A DNA stretch of 60,000 nucleotides from Hydractinia symbiolongicarpus (GCF_029227915.1 NC_079878.1:9860001-9920000); one strand, 5' to 3'; shown: positions 15,101 through 30,100, counted from the stretch's first letter. Notes: generated by a model not told the origin, from the letters alone. A program made the numbers and translations.

Positions 15101-18100
15101 ATAAAAATTGGACTAAGGTCATGATATATTGACCAAAAGCAGTCAGGACCATGCAGGTCACTGAGGTTTATATTTTCCTACAGTGACAGGAAAGTAAGGT
15201 TATTGAGTCATTACCCAGCGAAAAAAGTAAAATTGATATAATGCTCATTGTTTAAAAAAAACAAAAAATGGAAACCTCTTCTTTATGAGCGAAAAACACA
15301 TTCGATACACATTTCATTTAAAAATGAACACAACATTCAAAAAGCAAATGTTTTCCAAAAAACAGTTTAAAAGTTTGTTGTCATTTGGCTCACAAAGCTT
15401 TTATTTTAATAAAATTAAACATAAAACATTTTCACTGAAACTTTGGTGTTGCTGGTTACATGTAAAAAGTTTATTTTCTTTTATTCTGTTGGGCCTATGC
15501 TTAGATTCAAGCTTGCGCTTGAGACTAAGCATAGACTGGTCACACAATTAAAAATGACCAATAAAATGTCTTAACAAATTGTCACCTTCTGTATTGTTTC
15601 AAAATGTAATATCATAAAGGGCAATAACATAGGAACTATTTAACAAACAAAAATCACTTTTAAACCAATCCTATCAAGTTGTAATGATCACCAGTAAAAA
15701 CATCTGTTTTCAGAAAAATGATGACATAGCAAAATTGCTGATGTCAATTTTTTATCCCCATCAATCAATTTTTTTATGCAATTCTATATTCCTGTCATAT
15801 CTCATGGAGCTTAAGCCATTAAAAAATGATTTAAATAATAGCAACAGGTTGTAACAATATCAAATATTGCTTTATAGGCTTGGTAACACCAAAAATATGC
15901 AGATTTTCAAACATTGCATGGACGTTTTTATGGACGAGAACAAATACCAAAATGAGTTACGACAGGGTGTTATTGAGCGAGTTTGCATTCCATTGCTGAA
16001 CCACATCTCAGTACATAACATAAAGGAGTTTTTTAAAGCGAATATTGTAAGTTTGGCAGTTCAAATTCAATCGAAATTCACAAAGAATTCTGAAGAAGCA
16101 TTTGAAATTCAGTTAATAAATAAAACTTGCTGCTTCAAAATAATAACACTAATGTATGGATTGATTTCAAAGAATGATCTCTCGTCGCCAACTGCAGAAA
16201 TTGTTAAAGCTTACATGCCAAATCCAGTCAAGGGAAATGAATTAACATCGTTTTTATCAAGGTATTTATGCTGGCATACATTTTGAAGTTGTTCCTTTAG
16301 CAATCTGCTCTTTTGGCAATGGAAAATTTTAGGGTTGCCTTATTCAATTAAGCTTTTTTAAGAAGATTTTTGTAGATGTGTGAAAAAAGAACGTCAGACT
16401 ATCACATTATTTTACATTTGCTATCCAGCACACACAAATTATTTTGGCCATGTTTAGAAGTGTATGCCATAACACTCACCTGAAAATCATGTGTTCTAAG
16501 TCCTTTTTTTTAATTGTCTGTTTAAATCAAGAACACTTTTGGAGTTATGATTTTGTATACATTAGATCAGCTTTAAATGCTTACAGAGAAGACATACGTG
16601 GGGAAACAGATTTTGTGGAACTCCGACGAAAATATCATTGTGCAGCTTACAACTGCCTTATATCTATCATATCATGTACGCAAACTGAATTGAAATTTTT
16701 TACAGGACTTTTGTTTACCGAAAATTCTGCAAAGGTTTGTGAAATAAACTTCACTGTTATCACATCTATCTTTTTTTCAGTGTATCTTTTTTTGTACAAG
16801 TTTTGTTTGTATTTCAACAGGGATCATACGTATTTGAAAATCTGATTAATTTGAAGAAACAATACAGATTTGAGTCGGAAATTAGTGTGCCGTTTGCTCG
16901 AAAGCAAATTCTGCAGTTGATAAGAAAGGCTGCTACAAATAATGATGGTAAAGCTCAAAATTCACCAAAAAATAAAGGTAATTTTGTATTTGAAGGACTT
17001 CGTAATGCGACATTGCAATAAAATATTTATTACAACTATTTTCATACCCTTCTGTACTAAAGTTAACTTGAAAAAAGGTAATAAGCCTGTAAGGTCACTT
17101 GTTGCATGCTCCAAATCATGGTCAAATTTACATGATCATCTACATTGAGATCCAAAAGGATGAGATTAGTAGCAGAAAACACTTTTAAATTTTTTGAATC
17201 TAATCAAGTAACATAAGGTCCTAAGTTTACTGTGAGCATTAACAAGTAAATTTCGGCTAGGTTTAGATTTTAGAAAGAATGTTATTGTAGTGTGAAAAAC
17301 ATTACAATTTTTATAAAAAAATTTATAGTGTTTAAAAAAGTTTAGGTTTGGCTACTATGCTATGCTATGCATATTTAAAGTAAATATATTTCAGGGAAAT
17401 TTTGTTTTTTTTCAGAGTTACTGTTGTTAATACTTGTAAATTTTTTTCTACTCTTTATTTGACTACTTTGTAAGTTTTGAATATCGGTTATAAATGATGT
17501 GGCTTAAAAGCACCTATTCTACAGAAAAGGTTATTTAATGCCTAATGACTTGCATAAAATTTTGTCTATAGGATTTGTTCAGTACATGTCATCACAGTAC
17601 TTAATGGGAACTAGTTTGAGTCAAGATGTCAATCAATTTGATTTCAATAATCCAGTTGAAGCATACACACGTTATGAAACTGACGATAGCAATGCCTTGG
17701 ATCAAAGTAGTGTAGGGTCCCTACATGAAGAAGTAAGAATGGATATGTCTTAAGCATCAATACTATGGCCTTTATGCAAATAAGAACACTTATTTTACTA
17801 ATTTTCTTATTTATTTACTTAATAAAATAGCAAATAACTTCTTATTATAAATTATTGTTTTAATTATTTATAAAATGCATTTTAGCAATCCAATGAAAGT
17901 GCTGGTGGATCCATTGAACTAGATGATTTAAATCAACATGAATGTATGGTGATGCTATTAGCCTTGATGGACCATATGAAAAAGAATAAGATATATGTAG
18001 CACCTGATGAAAATGTTGAAGCAAAGGAAATGCCTTCTTGGATGCAGTTTTTACACAGCAAGATTAATGGATTCGATGTTGAAATAAATATTAAATTGTA

Positions 18101-21100
18101 TATTGCCAAATTGATTGTAAATAAACCCAAGGTACAGAGTTATGCAAACATGTTAGAATGCAAAGTAAAATACTTTCATGCCAGTCACAACAATGACATT
18201 TTAAATGTGCTGATAAAAAATAGTTGTGCTTTCCAAGTGTTTGATCATTTCAGAGGAAGAGGAAACCAAGGCCATATTTAAGCTGTGGAAACATTATTTG
18301 GGATTTTGTAACAAAAATATATGGTGATTTAAACCTTTATATGACATTTGGCTTTATTTTGTTAAAAAATAAGGTCCATCAAATTTAAAGCCTAAATCTT
18401 GCCATATTTTCATAACTAGATTTTTCTTATCACATAGCAGTAATTTACTCTAAATCATACGTTTTTGTGTCGTATGTTTATTAGTTATTTTACGGCCTGC
18501 AGTTCATCTAATAGTTTTATGTAATGCATTTTAAAAAACAATGTAAAGGCTCGTTTCCATTCGACTATATTTTCCGCTATAGCACAAAAAGCTCTTAAGC
18601 TTTTTGCTCTTGAGCAGAAATCAATTTCCATTGTGCTTCAATTTTCTCAGGCGCAAAATTTAAAAAAAATGGCTGCTGCTGTAAACAAAAGATTAATTTT
18701 ATTCTATAAACTAAAACTATCTCATTTGTCTATTATAATTATCAGACGAAGACAGACAAGAAGAGAGAATGTTTCAAAGAAAAAGAAAACGTGAATAAGA
18801 AAACTTTTTCAAGAGAGACGTTCGAAAGGGTTGTTTGCAATTTTGAAGAACGACCTCATGCTTCGATATGTTCGATAACGAATATTTTGTTAGAATTGTT
18901 TGGTTGATGCTGCAAAATTTGATGATAGAGCATATTCATTTTAAGATCATTTTCGTCTGGAGAAACACATGTCTCTTCGTTGTTCACCATTTTCAGATTT
19001 ATTATGGTTTATGTTTTTTAAATTTTGCTGACAACTGGCAAAATTACGTAATAGTTAAAAATACTTAAATATAATCGGCTATTTGTTGCTAGAAAGAAAA
19101 ACAACGCAGCTAAAAGTAGAATGAATTTAACTTTGATGCTGAGCTCAAGAGCTGCTCTTGAGCTTAAGAGCTTTTTGTGCTACAGAAGAAAATGCAGTCA
19201 AATGGAAACCAGCCTTTAGGCTGCATATGAAAAGTCAACTGTGGCGCGAATTTACATTTGTTGTCATCACAAGTGTTTGGACCTAATATTTGTCAAAATT
19301 TCTGTTACATTTTTTAGGTATTTGAACCATATGGTGCTTTTTGGTTTTCACCTCTGGTTCAATTAATTTTAAGTCAAAAGATACCAGGCTCGCCACTAAA
19401 CTATTTTGTCATGGATATAATAATTGTTATGCTGTCATGGTCGTCAACTGTCATTCCGGAAGATACTGTGAGTGGAAAGAATTTGGCGAGCAGCATTTTG
19501 GATTACTTACTGAAATTTAGTCACCATACAAATCGAGCGGTGTTGAAAAATAATCTTCAGGTCATCAAGACAATGTTACAAGCCTGGAAAGATAGACTGG
19601 AAATAAGTTACAAGATTATTTTCCAACATTTTAATTGTCCTGATGAAAAAACAAAAGATAATATGACTGGTTTACAATTGCTTGGTCTTGTTTTATCAAG
19701 TGGTTTTCCTCCATATCAAAGACAGCTTGGATTATCTGAGCAGGAATACTTTTCAAATCTGACAAGGAATTTATCTTTTAAATATAAAGATGTCTTTGCT
19801 TCCGCAGCAGAGGTTTGCAGTTTAGCTATAAAATATTACAAAAACAACAATATGACAACAGAATTGCTGTATGATATGATCCGAGATCTTCTAGTGCAAT
19901 TCTCCAGAACAACAAAGGATCGTTTTGTTGTTTGTTTACATAGCATGCAAATATATTACCCAGATATTGTTGATGAGTAAGAGGTTTTATTTTGATTTTG
20001 TCTTTTATTTCATCAATTTCAATTTGCTTACTTATCTTTTGTTACCATCAACGTCACTGTGTTGCTTTTATGGGCTGAATCGAGTGTCTGGAACCTGTTC
20101 TAGACTAAACTAGTTTTGGTCTAGAATGCAATGCCATGTATCTTTAACTTTCTTCATTGTAAATAACCAAACTAAATTATTTAATGTCTTTCACTTAATT
20201 CAGTTACTGAAAAATTATACCTAAAATATTCTGTTTTTAGCTTCATTTCTCCAGTTTTGTATTGTCTATCGAGTTTACATGGCATCTTGAAAACGCAGTG
20301 TATTCAGTGTTTGGCAGCACGAATTGACCATTTGCAGGATGAGCATCATAATATATATAAACAAATTAAAGGGAAAGAATTGTCAAACATGATTACACAC
20401 AAGTAAGCGTGATTTTGAATTAAATGCTTAAATAAAAAACCGTTTATTGATCTGATGTCATTGTTATTCTGCAATTCTAATTTTGTAATTTTTTTCAGTC
20501 TATCTCCACTTTAATTACTCCTTGATACTCTTTTTTTGTTACTAGTTTCGAATTCTATTATTTTTTATTATTTTTAAACATTCAGGCATATAAATTCGTG
20601 AATCGTTTAAAAGGATATTTGTATCATCGCTTGATAGTGTGATCTAGAGCATACTGTTATCTTTTTTTGGTTAATTAATTGATTGATTCATTGTTTCAGG
20701 GAGGAAGAAACGCAACTGGCGAGCATAAAACTTGCCAGAGGTTTGATTAAAAGTTTAAAACAGGAAGACTTGCTTATTGTGTTACCATTAGTTGCCACAT
20801 TGCAGTCTAGCAACAGTGAGATTTTACGAGATGAGATGTATGAATTGTTTATGTGGGTGTACGATAAATACAGGTAGTTACTGATATATGCATATACAAT
20901 TTGATTTTCCACTTGAAGTAGGATTTACATGGACCCAAGGTTTTAAACAATATTTTACAATATATCAACAATATATCAATTATTCTCTTGTGATTAAGAC
21001 AGAAGGGCAAAAATGATAGATCACAATGTATTTAAAAGGACTAAGAGATTGTTGTTGTTTTTAAACACGGAATTGAAATGGCAGAGTTTATCTCTATATA

Positions 21101-24100
21101 ATCATAGCCATGCAAAATGGTATTGCAAGTAGCGAGTTTTAAGAAATGCAGTAAATAGAGGACAGGTAACTCCTGTAGATTTATCCTCAAGCCATCACCT
21201 AGTATCTTTATAGTAACATAATTTTGATACTAAATCAAATTGGCATTACTCTCTATTTGACTTTAGATCAGAAGAACAAATGGAGACAGAGGCAACTAAT
21301 GAAGTTCTAAGAATAAGCAAAGAAGTCTTACTGGTTGGGATTAATGACACAAGCAATTTGAGTTTAAAATTATTAAACTTCTGGAGACATGAATCAAGAC
21401 TACCAAATGCCACCATTGAACGTTTAATTGAAATATTACGAGCATTGTATTCAACAAAAATAGAGAAAGAATATTTAAGTTACGCCACTAACCTTTTGTT
21501 ACAACTAACATCACTAAGTCCAGATTACTCTCGCCCGTTGTTTGATTCTGGACTTGATTCAGAAGAGAACTTTCGTAAATACAATATTAACTTCTCGTGG
21601 CAGCGTCAAAATGTGGCAATGACTCCTCTCTTTGTAGCATCGCAGAGATCTTCTCAAGGAAGTTATAGTTTAACACAGGGCTCTAGTGTGGGTGCTGGAA
21701 TGCTAAGAGCAACTCAGAAAACTTTCGACTTCTCGCAAACAAATCAGTCAAATGTTGAGAACTGGATGAATCCTTCTGTACAGGTAAGTTTAAATTTCTA
21801 CTTTAAACAGAGAAGGTGAAAAAAAGTATTATTGTGGCTTTTACAAGTAAGATCAAAGGAATTTTAGTATATGGATTTACTACTGGTGGACATAATAGTT
21901 TGGTAATAACACAAAATTGCCAAGAAAATTAGGGGACAAAGCTAAATTCTAGTGAGAAAAAAAAGAAGCTATGATATAGGAAGAATATATCCTGACGGTT
22001 TGTTAAATTTTGACTTTAATTCTGTGCTATTGACTATTGGATTAAATACAGTAGTTGTGCACACATAAATAGCTTTAATGTTATTCTGCAATTTTTTTAT
22101 TATTAGATATCCTCTCAATCTTTTTCGCCTTCCTCTCCAACATCACCAACATCACTTTTTGCTATAGACAGCTATTCCAAGACAACCTCCGCTGTGGATG
22201 AGACAGATGCTGGTAGTAGGATTGCTAAAGAAAGAAAAAACGAAATTTTGAGATTAAAACGGAGATTTTTAAAAGACCAAAAAGCAAGAGCAGCTCAATT
22301 TGCAACTTTGGAAATCAAACGACAGAAATTACGAGAAGCAGCTAAGGAAAGGCAAAAGGCAGCTAGAGATCGGAAAGTAATCATGTTAATACAAATTATA
22401 TTTTTGTTATTAAACCAGGAGAAGATATCCATTAGGCAGTACTTTGTTTTCTGCTCTCTTAAAGTTTTATTGATTAAGTTTTTTGTTTGGTAATCTTATA
22501 TTTTTTGTCATTTCTTGTGATTTAAGATGTCAATAATAAAAATTAGTGGTTAGACATGATGATAGAATCTTTTTCTTTTCGTTCATTTAAAATATATATT
22601 ATGAATTAATGTATTTATTATTGTATTTTATACTTTATACTTTTACTGCCGTTTGTTTTTTCTCATCAGGTTGTTATGTATCGAAAATATAGAGTAGGAG
22701 AGCTCCCTGATATCCAAATTAATCATTCCGAGTTGATCGTGCCACTACAAGCCTTAGCACAACTGGATAGCAAAATAGCACAAAAACTGTTCAGCACTTT
22801 ATTTTCAGCTATTGTGTCAAAACTACCAGAAAAGCTTTCAGATGCTGTTGTGCAAAAAGCCTATGTAGACATTCAAGATTCACTTGATAGTATGATGAAG
22901 TTATCGACCAGCAACAATCCAGCATTTGCATATGCAATTGAAAATATCTGCTATGAAAACAAACGCTTTAAACTGGATCCTCAGGTGATCAGTAATGTGA
23001 GCGTAGTTAGTGTGCAACAACCAGTTGGTATTTTGTTGTTGGAAAAACAGTTGCTAAGCAACATAGAAACTAACGTTGAACCAAAAAGAAAGAGAATGCG
23101 AGGTGCAGTGAAGAAGACAGAGGATGTTCGCGCATGGTTGGAGTTAGCGAAAGTATATGAATCTATAGAAGATTATGATTTTTTACGAAGCATCTTCTCC
23201 AGTTGCATATCGAAAGCAGACATAACAAGAAATGCTTTAGCATCAGAAGCGCAAAATGATTTTGAAACTGCACTCTCTTTATACAGAGAGGTATTACTTT
23301 TAATGTCCTGCTGTAAAGTTACTTTCCTTCTTTCGGTATTGCATTGCATACCCATATTTAACCATTTTTCTTTTCAATGTTACCAGATGCTACTTTTCCC
23401 ATCAATTTTCTTTTGCTGAGAATCTATATGCTAATTCAAAATCAAATTTAGTTTCCTGTAAAAAACATTGCCATGTTAACTACTCCTGCAATCTTCTTCT
23501 GGTATTACATGTGTTTACGCTATAACAGATTGTGTTTTTGTTTTTGTGTGTTAATGTAAACAGGCGTCCAGCAAAGATTGGGAAGACAGTCCAACAGAAG
23601 AAGAAGAAGAATACTGGGACACAGCACGTTTGAGGGTAGGTGATTTTAAGTATTGTCAGTGAGAATTTGTTAAAACTTTAATAAGTTGAAGTGGTGTGTG
23701 CTTTTGAAACAAATTTATGTAGGGTACAACATTTTCTAATTCAAGAGTTGTTAATAGATTTTTTTTTCTTAGTGTTATGAACGTTTAAGTAAATGGACAA
23801 ACTTGAATAGGTTTACTGTAAAATCGATTGAACAAATCATTGATGACAATAATCCAGTTGATGTGATGAAAATATGGGAGGATGAAGTACTGCAGGTTTG
23901 TGTTCATTGTTTGTTTCTTTATCACTGCAGACTTTAAACGGTTGATGCAGTATAAATTTTGTAGGTAAGGAATTTGAATTTTACGTTAAAATTTGTGTCT
24001 TTTAAATGATTTGACTGCAGGCAGCTACAGGATTGTTTTAACTTATTTGGAGCATGTTTAGGAAACATACCTCCCATGTTATATAAAAAGCAACATAAAG

Positions 24101-27100
24101 TTACTGTGCCAGGGGAACCTAGATGAAGTGCATGAGGATTTTCAAGGTTTTGTTGAGAAATCTTTGAAACAGAGTGAAGCTAAGGAACACTTGCAGGTAA
24201 AAAGAGAAGTCTTGCACAACTGGCTTTTTTAGTATTTAATATATCAAATTGTCTGTATTACAAAATTCGTTCGTTCGTTCGTTCCTTCATTTATTTATTT
24301 AGTTTTTTATTAACAATTTTAGTTGTATAATTCTCGATGAGGAATATTTAACATTTTGTTTTTGTAGACACATTATTGTGATGAACTTGCACTTCTAAAT
24401 ATCTTCAATAACAGCTATGGTGGAGCACAGCACTACCTTAATATCAGCGTGCAAAGATTTTTAGATGTAAGTTCTCTCTCTCTGGTGATTTATATCAATG
24501 CAGGTATTATGCCACAGATGTAGGAGTTTATTCTTTCTGTAATAACAAACCCAAATTAAGGGCCATTGCTGTCCCAATCAACCAAATTGCCTTCTAAATT
24601 AACTTTAAATTAGGTCTTGATGATTGTTTTTTATCCTAAGTTGATATCTCCATCCATTACCTAACTGATACAAAAAATCAGTTAGTATGAAAAAATCCGA
24701 TGATTTGATTAGTTTACGGTTTATTTTAACAAGTCTTTTTTATGAAGCCATACTAACTAATCTGTGCCCTTGGTCAGGGCACCGACCTCGCTATCTTGAA
24801 CTGTATTTTTTTGGGCTTTTTTTCTTGGGCTTTGCATTTCACAGTACAACATGAAAACCGGTCAGTATCCGTTTAATAAAGGGAGTTATACAAATAAAGC
24901 ATCACGCTAGATTTAAGTCAATTGAAGTTCATATGACGTGCAGCTGCTTGGTATAGACATGTGATCACTAAAAATTTCGTTCTTTAAGGTGATTACTCTG
25001 TAGCAGCTGCTATCTTTTCATGTAATTTTTGTCTGCAATGGATGTAAACTTCTTTGCCTTCTACACCTTAGGAATGGTCGCACATGAGCAGTTTAATTAC
25101 CACAACTAGACATGCAAAGCTGCAAAGGCTGCAGAAAATTGTGGAAATGGAAGAGTTTATAAAACTCATGTCAAGTCAGGGTAAGTCATGTGTTTGTGTA
25201 CTATGTAATATACTTCTTCTTTTTTTCTATCACAATCTCTGATTAATACTTTTTATCAAGGTCAGGATTATATATTGTTTCTGCAACTTCTTAAAATTTA
25301 CATCGTTACTCACAACAAAGTTTTTTTTATTTTTTAGAAACAAATATTGTATGTTGAATGATCATTTTTTAAAAATATAAACATTCATGTTTTAATACCC
25401 TACACGATTTTTTTTCAAGCAAATGAACTGAATAGCTATTAGGCAACTTTAATAACTTCTTTGGATAACTTATTTATTGCACGCTTCAGTTTATTTTTAC
25501 CAAAATCCTAAAAATCTTCTAGTTGAGAAAAGGATCAGGATTAAAACTTACCAATGCACTGATATAATGGTGTTAAATAATAGACTGGTGTGTGTTCAAG
25601 TGCGAATGTCAGGCTAGTTATTTGTGAAAGTAGAATTGGAAATATTTTTCTCCTAGATTGTCAGGAAGCTGACAAAGTAATATCACTCTTGTCAGCATGG
25701 TCACAACGTTTACCTGATGAACGTCTTCATTCAACACTTGTATGGGATGATGTCATTCTGAACAGGTATATTTTATTGTTAATTTTAGAAATAAAAAAGG
25801 ACTAATAGTTTCATAAAGCCGTCAAATTTCCATTTGTTGTTTTTCTGTTATGGCGATATAGTGATAACTGACCACTGAGGACTTATGGGGGACGTTTCGG
25901 ACAACTTTTTCTCACAGAAAGAACCTTTACTTCCTTTTGGTGAATTTTCTTTACTTTTTTTAGAAATGCAACTTGTTCATCTGTTTGAAACAGCTTTCTT
26001 CACTTGCTACATGTCAAATATTTTTTGAGGCTATAATGTCTTGTTCATCTGTTTGAAACAACTTTCTTCACTTGCTACATTTCAAATATTTTTTGAGGTT
26101 ATAATGTCTTGTTCATCTGTTTGAAACAACTTTCTTCACTTGCTACACGTCAAACATTTTTTGAGGCTATAATGTCTTGTTCATCTGTTTGAAACAGCTT
26201 TCTTCACTTGCTACATGTCAAACATTTTTTGAGGTTATAATGTCTTATATAATCAAACAATATTGCAATCAATTCAATTTGTGACCTGTAGCATGATAGA
26301 ATTTGTGCACGATCAAACTTTAGAATATATATTTGATGTTAGCAGGATCAATGTCCTGTAGTAGTAATAGTTCAAATATTAAATAGTGTTTCATAAAAGA
26401 AAAATGTTTGTTTATGGGAAGATAAAATTGCAAGTCAAATATAAGGTAACAGTTCTTCGAATTATGCTTGTAAATGGTAGGACAAGTAACGCAAGTAATT
26501 TTTTTTGATCCAGTAAGTGTGTAAAGGTTTTTCTGATTATGCCTACATTTTCTATTTTATAGATGTTCCTTTATTCGAAAAATGAAATCCAATTTTCAAG
26601 ACAATAGGTAAGCTAGTTTATATATAATATTTTTTTTTAGGAACTGGGAGTTTGTGAAATTTATTAAAATACTTTAAAGTTATGTACATGAGAGTTACAC
26701 TTTGCCCAATGTGACGTGAAATCAGTTCAGTGACGTGAAATCAATTAATTCTTTGTTGAGAAACCCTGAATATTTTAAATGTTGCCCCCAAAGTAAATAA
26801 ATTCGACTTCTGCTTAGAAAAAAGAAGTACGTGTTCACACTGGGTGTGAAAATCTCATGTACACACCAGAGTAAAACTTGCTTGAATTGAGTACTATTTT
26901 CAGTGTAAAGATGGCTGGGAATTTTAAAAGTTTAGCTGGAGATTTCACTTTACTTGGGGATCATAGTGAAGCATTTATATAATTTAGTTTTTTATTTTGA
27001 AATTAACCACAATAGCCAGTGTTTTATAAACAGACGAAAACAAACCCAAGGGTAAAAATATGAATTGGAAATTATATTGAAAATACAGTTTTAGTGATTA

Positions 27101-30100
27101 TTTCCGGGACTTCTATCATTTACACTAAAAAGGAAAATGTTTTTGTTTTTAATTTTAGACACTTTCCTTGTGTCACTGCATTTTTACTTTCAATAACAAG
27201 TCTTTAAATTTCAATTATTGACAACGCCCTGCCCAAGTTGGAAACAATGGTTGTGTGAAACAAATTTAAAAATTCAGTTATTGAAAATTTATTAAAAAAC
27301 ATTTCGCATTTTTTCCAATAAACGCCCCCTCTCTTTAAAACACCCCTCTTTAATAAACGCCCCCTCTAAATGCAATAGTAAGTAATATATTTTTTTTATA
27401 ATATAACTTTTTTTTAAACGCCCCCCCCCTAGTTTGATGAAAGGCGTTTATTTGAAAACCCCTTTGAACCTACTGATTCGGACGTTGAAGATGGCAATAT
27501 TTTAAAGAATTTAATTGACTTTAATGAAGAAGAAGATGAATACATTGTAAATACTGAGGATATATAAAAAATATACATGTCAAAAAATATTTTTGTAAAT
27601 AAACGCCCAGGGCGTTTTTGGAGAAAATATGGTAGTAAAAAAAAATAACTCTCAGTGTCCTTGACCTTACATTTCTGGAAAATTAGGTTAATAACCAATT
27701 TGTATTTCATGATTTTTACTGCCCCTCAAGTAATATGTGTATGTATACAGAGTTTTTTTTCTGTTTGTAACCAATCACATCTTATATGTTTTCAGTGACT
27801 TTTTAAAGACACTTGATATTGAAGAAGTAAAGAATATTTTAAAAATTGCTGACGTTGCAAGAAAACAGGTATGTCATTGGCTAACTCATTATACTGTGCC
27901 AATAGAAAGGGGGATTAAATAATTGGAGTTCTCATACCATACCATAGATGAAGAATATTGGAATATGTAAATACTGTTTTGTCACTAAAATGCCTGGTGT
28001 TATACATATGTAACAAATAGGAACAGACAAGGCAATAAAATATATGACTTTTTACACTCGCCCGCTCACAAAGAAATGTATTAGTTTAGATGTTTCCCAT
28101 AGAGCACATTCACAAATGCCAAATAGCAATCTTAAGCCACTTTTTTTTGTTTGCAACAAAAACTTTTTTTGACCAAATTTTGAATTAGCAGGCTGGTAAA
28201 AGTAAGGGGTCAATTATACAATTAATTAATCAATTTTCACTCTTCATTTTACCCAGAAACAAAAAGTTTGCTCACTTTTCAATATTTATCTATTATTTAA
28301 AAAAAATAAGAATACTTTTACGAAGAATCAATATGTTAAAAACCCTGGTATAGCATTTTAAGAATAAATTAGAACCCAACTTGACTTGACCGTTAGGAAA
28401 AATAAACTGAGAAGGCCAAGAATCATTTTTTTATTAAAAAGGTTTGCCTCATGTGTTGGCATTGTATAGTTTTGAACGTAAGAAAATTATTTTTTAGGGA
28501 AATTATGCTGTAGCATGTCAATATCTTCGCGATTCATCTGAAGCAACTCTTGATGTAAGTCAAATTTTATTACCAGATAGTTTTTTTAAAGTTTACCAAA
28601 TTAATTTTGGAGAATTCCAAATTGAATTTAGTTTCCATAGTGAAGTACAAATAAAAAATGAAACTAATAAATAATAATAAAAGAAGATCAAATAATAAGA
28701 AAGAATGTCTTAACAATAATAGAAAATTTTATTCTGATCTAAAGAGTATTCAATCCATTTTGACGTATTGTTGTTGGTTGTCAATATATAGCTGTATGCA
28801 CGTTGTTACAGCTTTCTTTTAACAAGTTATGTTTACATTTCTTTGGCGTTTTATCGTATTCCGTTAGCTGTTTTATCGTGTTTTATCGTGCAATAAAGGG
28901 CGATGAAAAATTATCACGTAATTATTTTATTTCAGAAGAAATAAAAGTTAAATTGCAAAAAAACATTTAGTATCAATATTTTTTTGGATTATTTGCATAG
29001 TTTCAGTGTACAAGTTAAGATTTTAGACAATCTTTTTAAAATCTTACATGGCTTGATTGTTGTTAAATAATTCTTTCTTTTTTAGCATTTTTCATCTTCC
29101 AACTTACAACTGATTTGGCGCCATATTTATGTGAAAATACATTGCGACAAAGTAAAGATGTTTCAAAGAAATGTTAAAACTAATATTTGTGCACTTGTTT
29201 CTGCAATGAATCATCTTGGTAAGAAGTACAACTGTGGACAGAAATATTGAAGCAAGACAGTTTTTTTGTTATTTTTTAATTATTGGGAAAAGCGTCGAAT
29301 AGCCAATATTCTGCAGCTAGCAGGCTCTACAACTGAATGTTTTGTACACGCATAAGCCGAGGCAACAGTGTTTAAAATTTACTAGCCGCAATTTCTAATA
29401 CGCCAGCACAGCGTAATAAACAACGTCTGGCCCACGATAGCCCTCTGAAATTCTGACATCAACAGTTTGTATATTTCTAGAGTTTAAGATTTGAGTGAAC
29501 TTTGACAAGTTTAAAATGCAATGTAATTATTTGTGGTGGATGACTTCGAAATTAGCTTACTTGTTTCAATATATTTGTGTATGGTTGTAGGTTTTCTAAA
29601 ATTCTAAATTGCAGTTTTTATATTTTTTGAAATAAAAAGTTAGTAAATAAATTTTATTTGTGTTTTAAATTTTATTAAGAAGTTCAAAAAGTTTCAGCAG
29701 ATAAAATTTCAACAAAAAAGTTAAAAAATATTTTTGCCAACATTTTCAACAAAAGAACTTCTAGACAAAACTTATGAAGTGAGAAGTATTTATGGAGCTG
29801 AAAGTGTGGTGCATGTAACAAAAACGTCAATGATGCAAAAGACAGACAATATTGTAATGGACTGAGTAAAAAAAAATGATCTTGCGGTTTGAAAAAAAAT
29901 TTTTTTTAAAAAAGAATGATCTATTGTTTATGTAAGTCAAGAAAGGAAAATTTTAATTTTATAGAATTTTGAATGGAAATATCATTAAGCAAGGTGGAAG
30001 TTAGGACTGTTTCAAAAATTTGTCCACCATGTGTCTTAATGAACTGCAAAGTCCGCCTTTAATTTTTCCTATTTTACAATCCAAAAGTCTATTTTAAGGA

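Noticed and set aside
25972-26243. Regular repeats that could suggest a CRISPR array
   Set aside because: The 68-bp units abut with no unique spacers and lie in a eukaryotic intron; it is a minisatellite.
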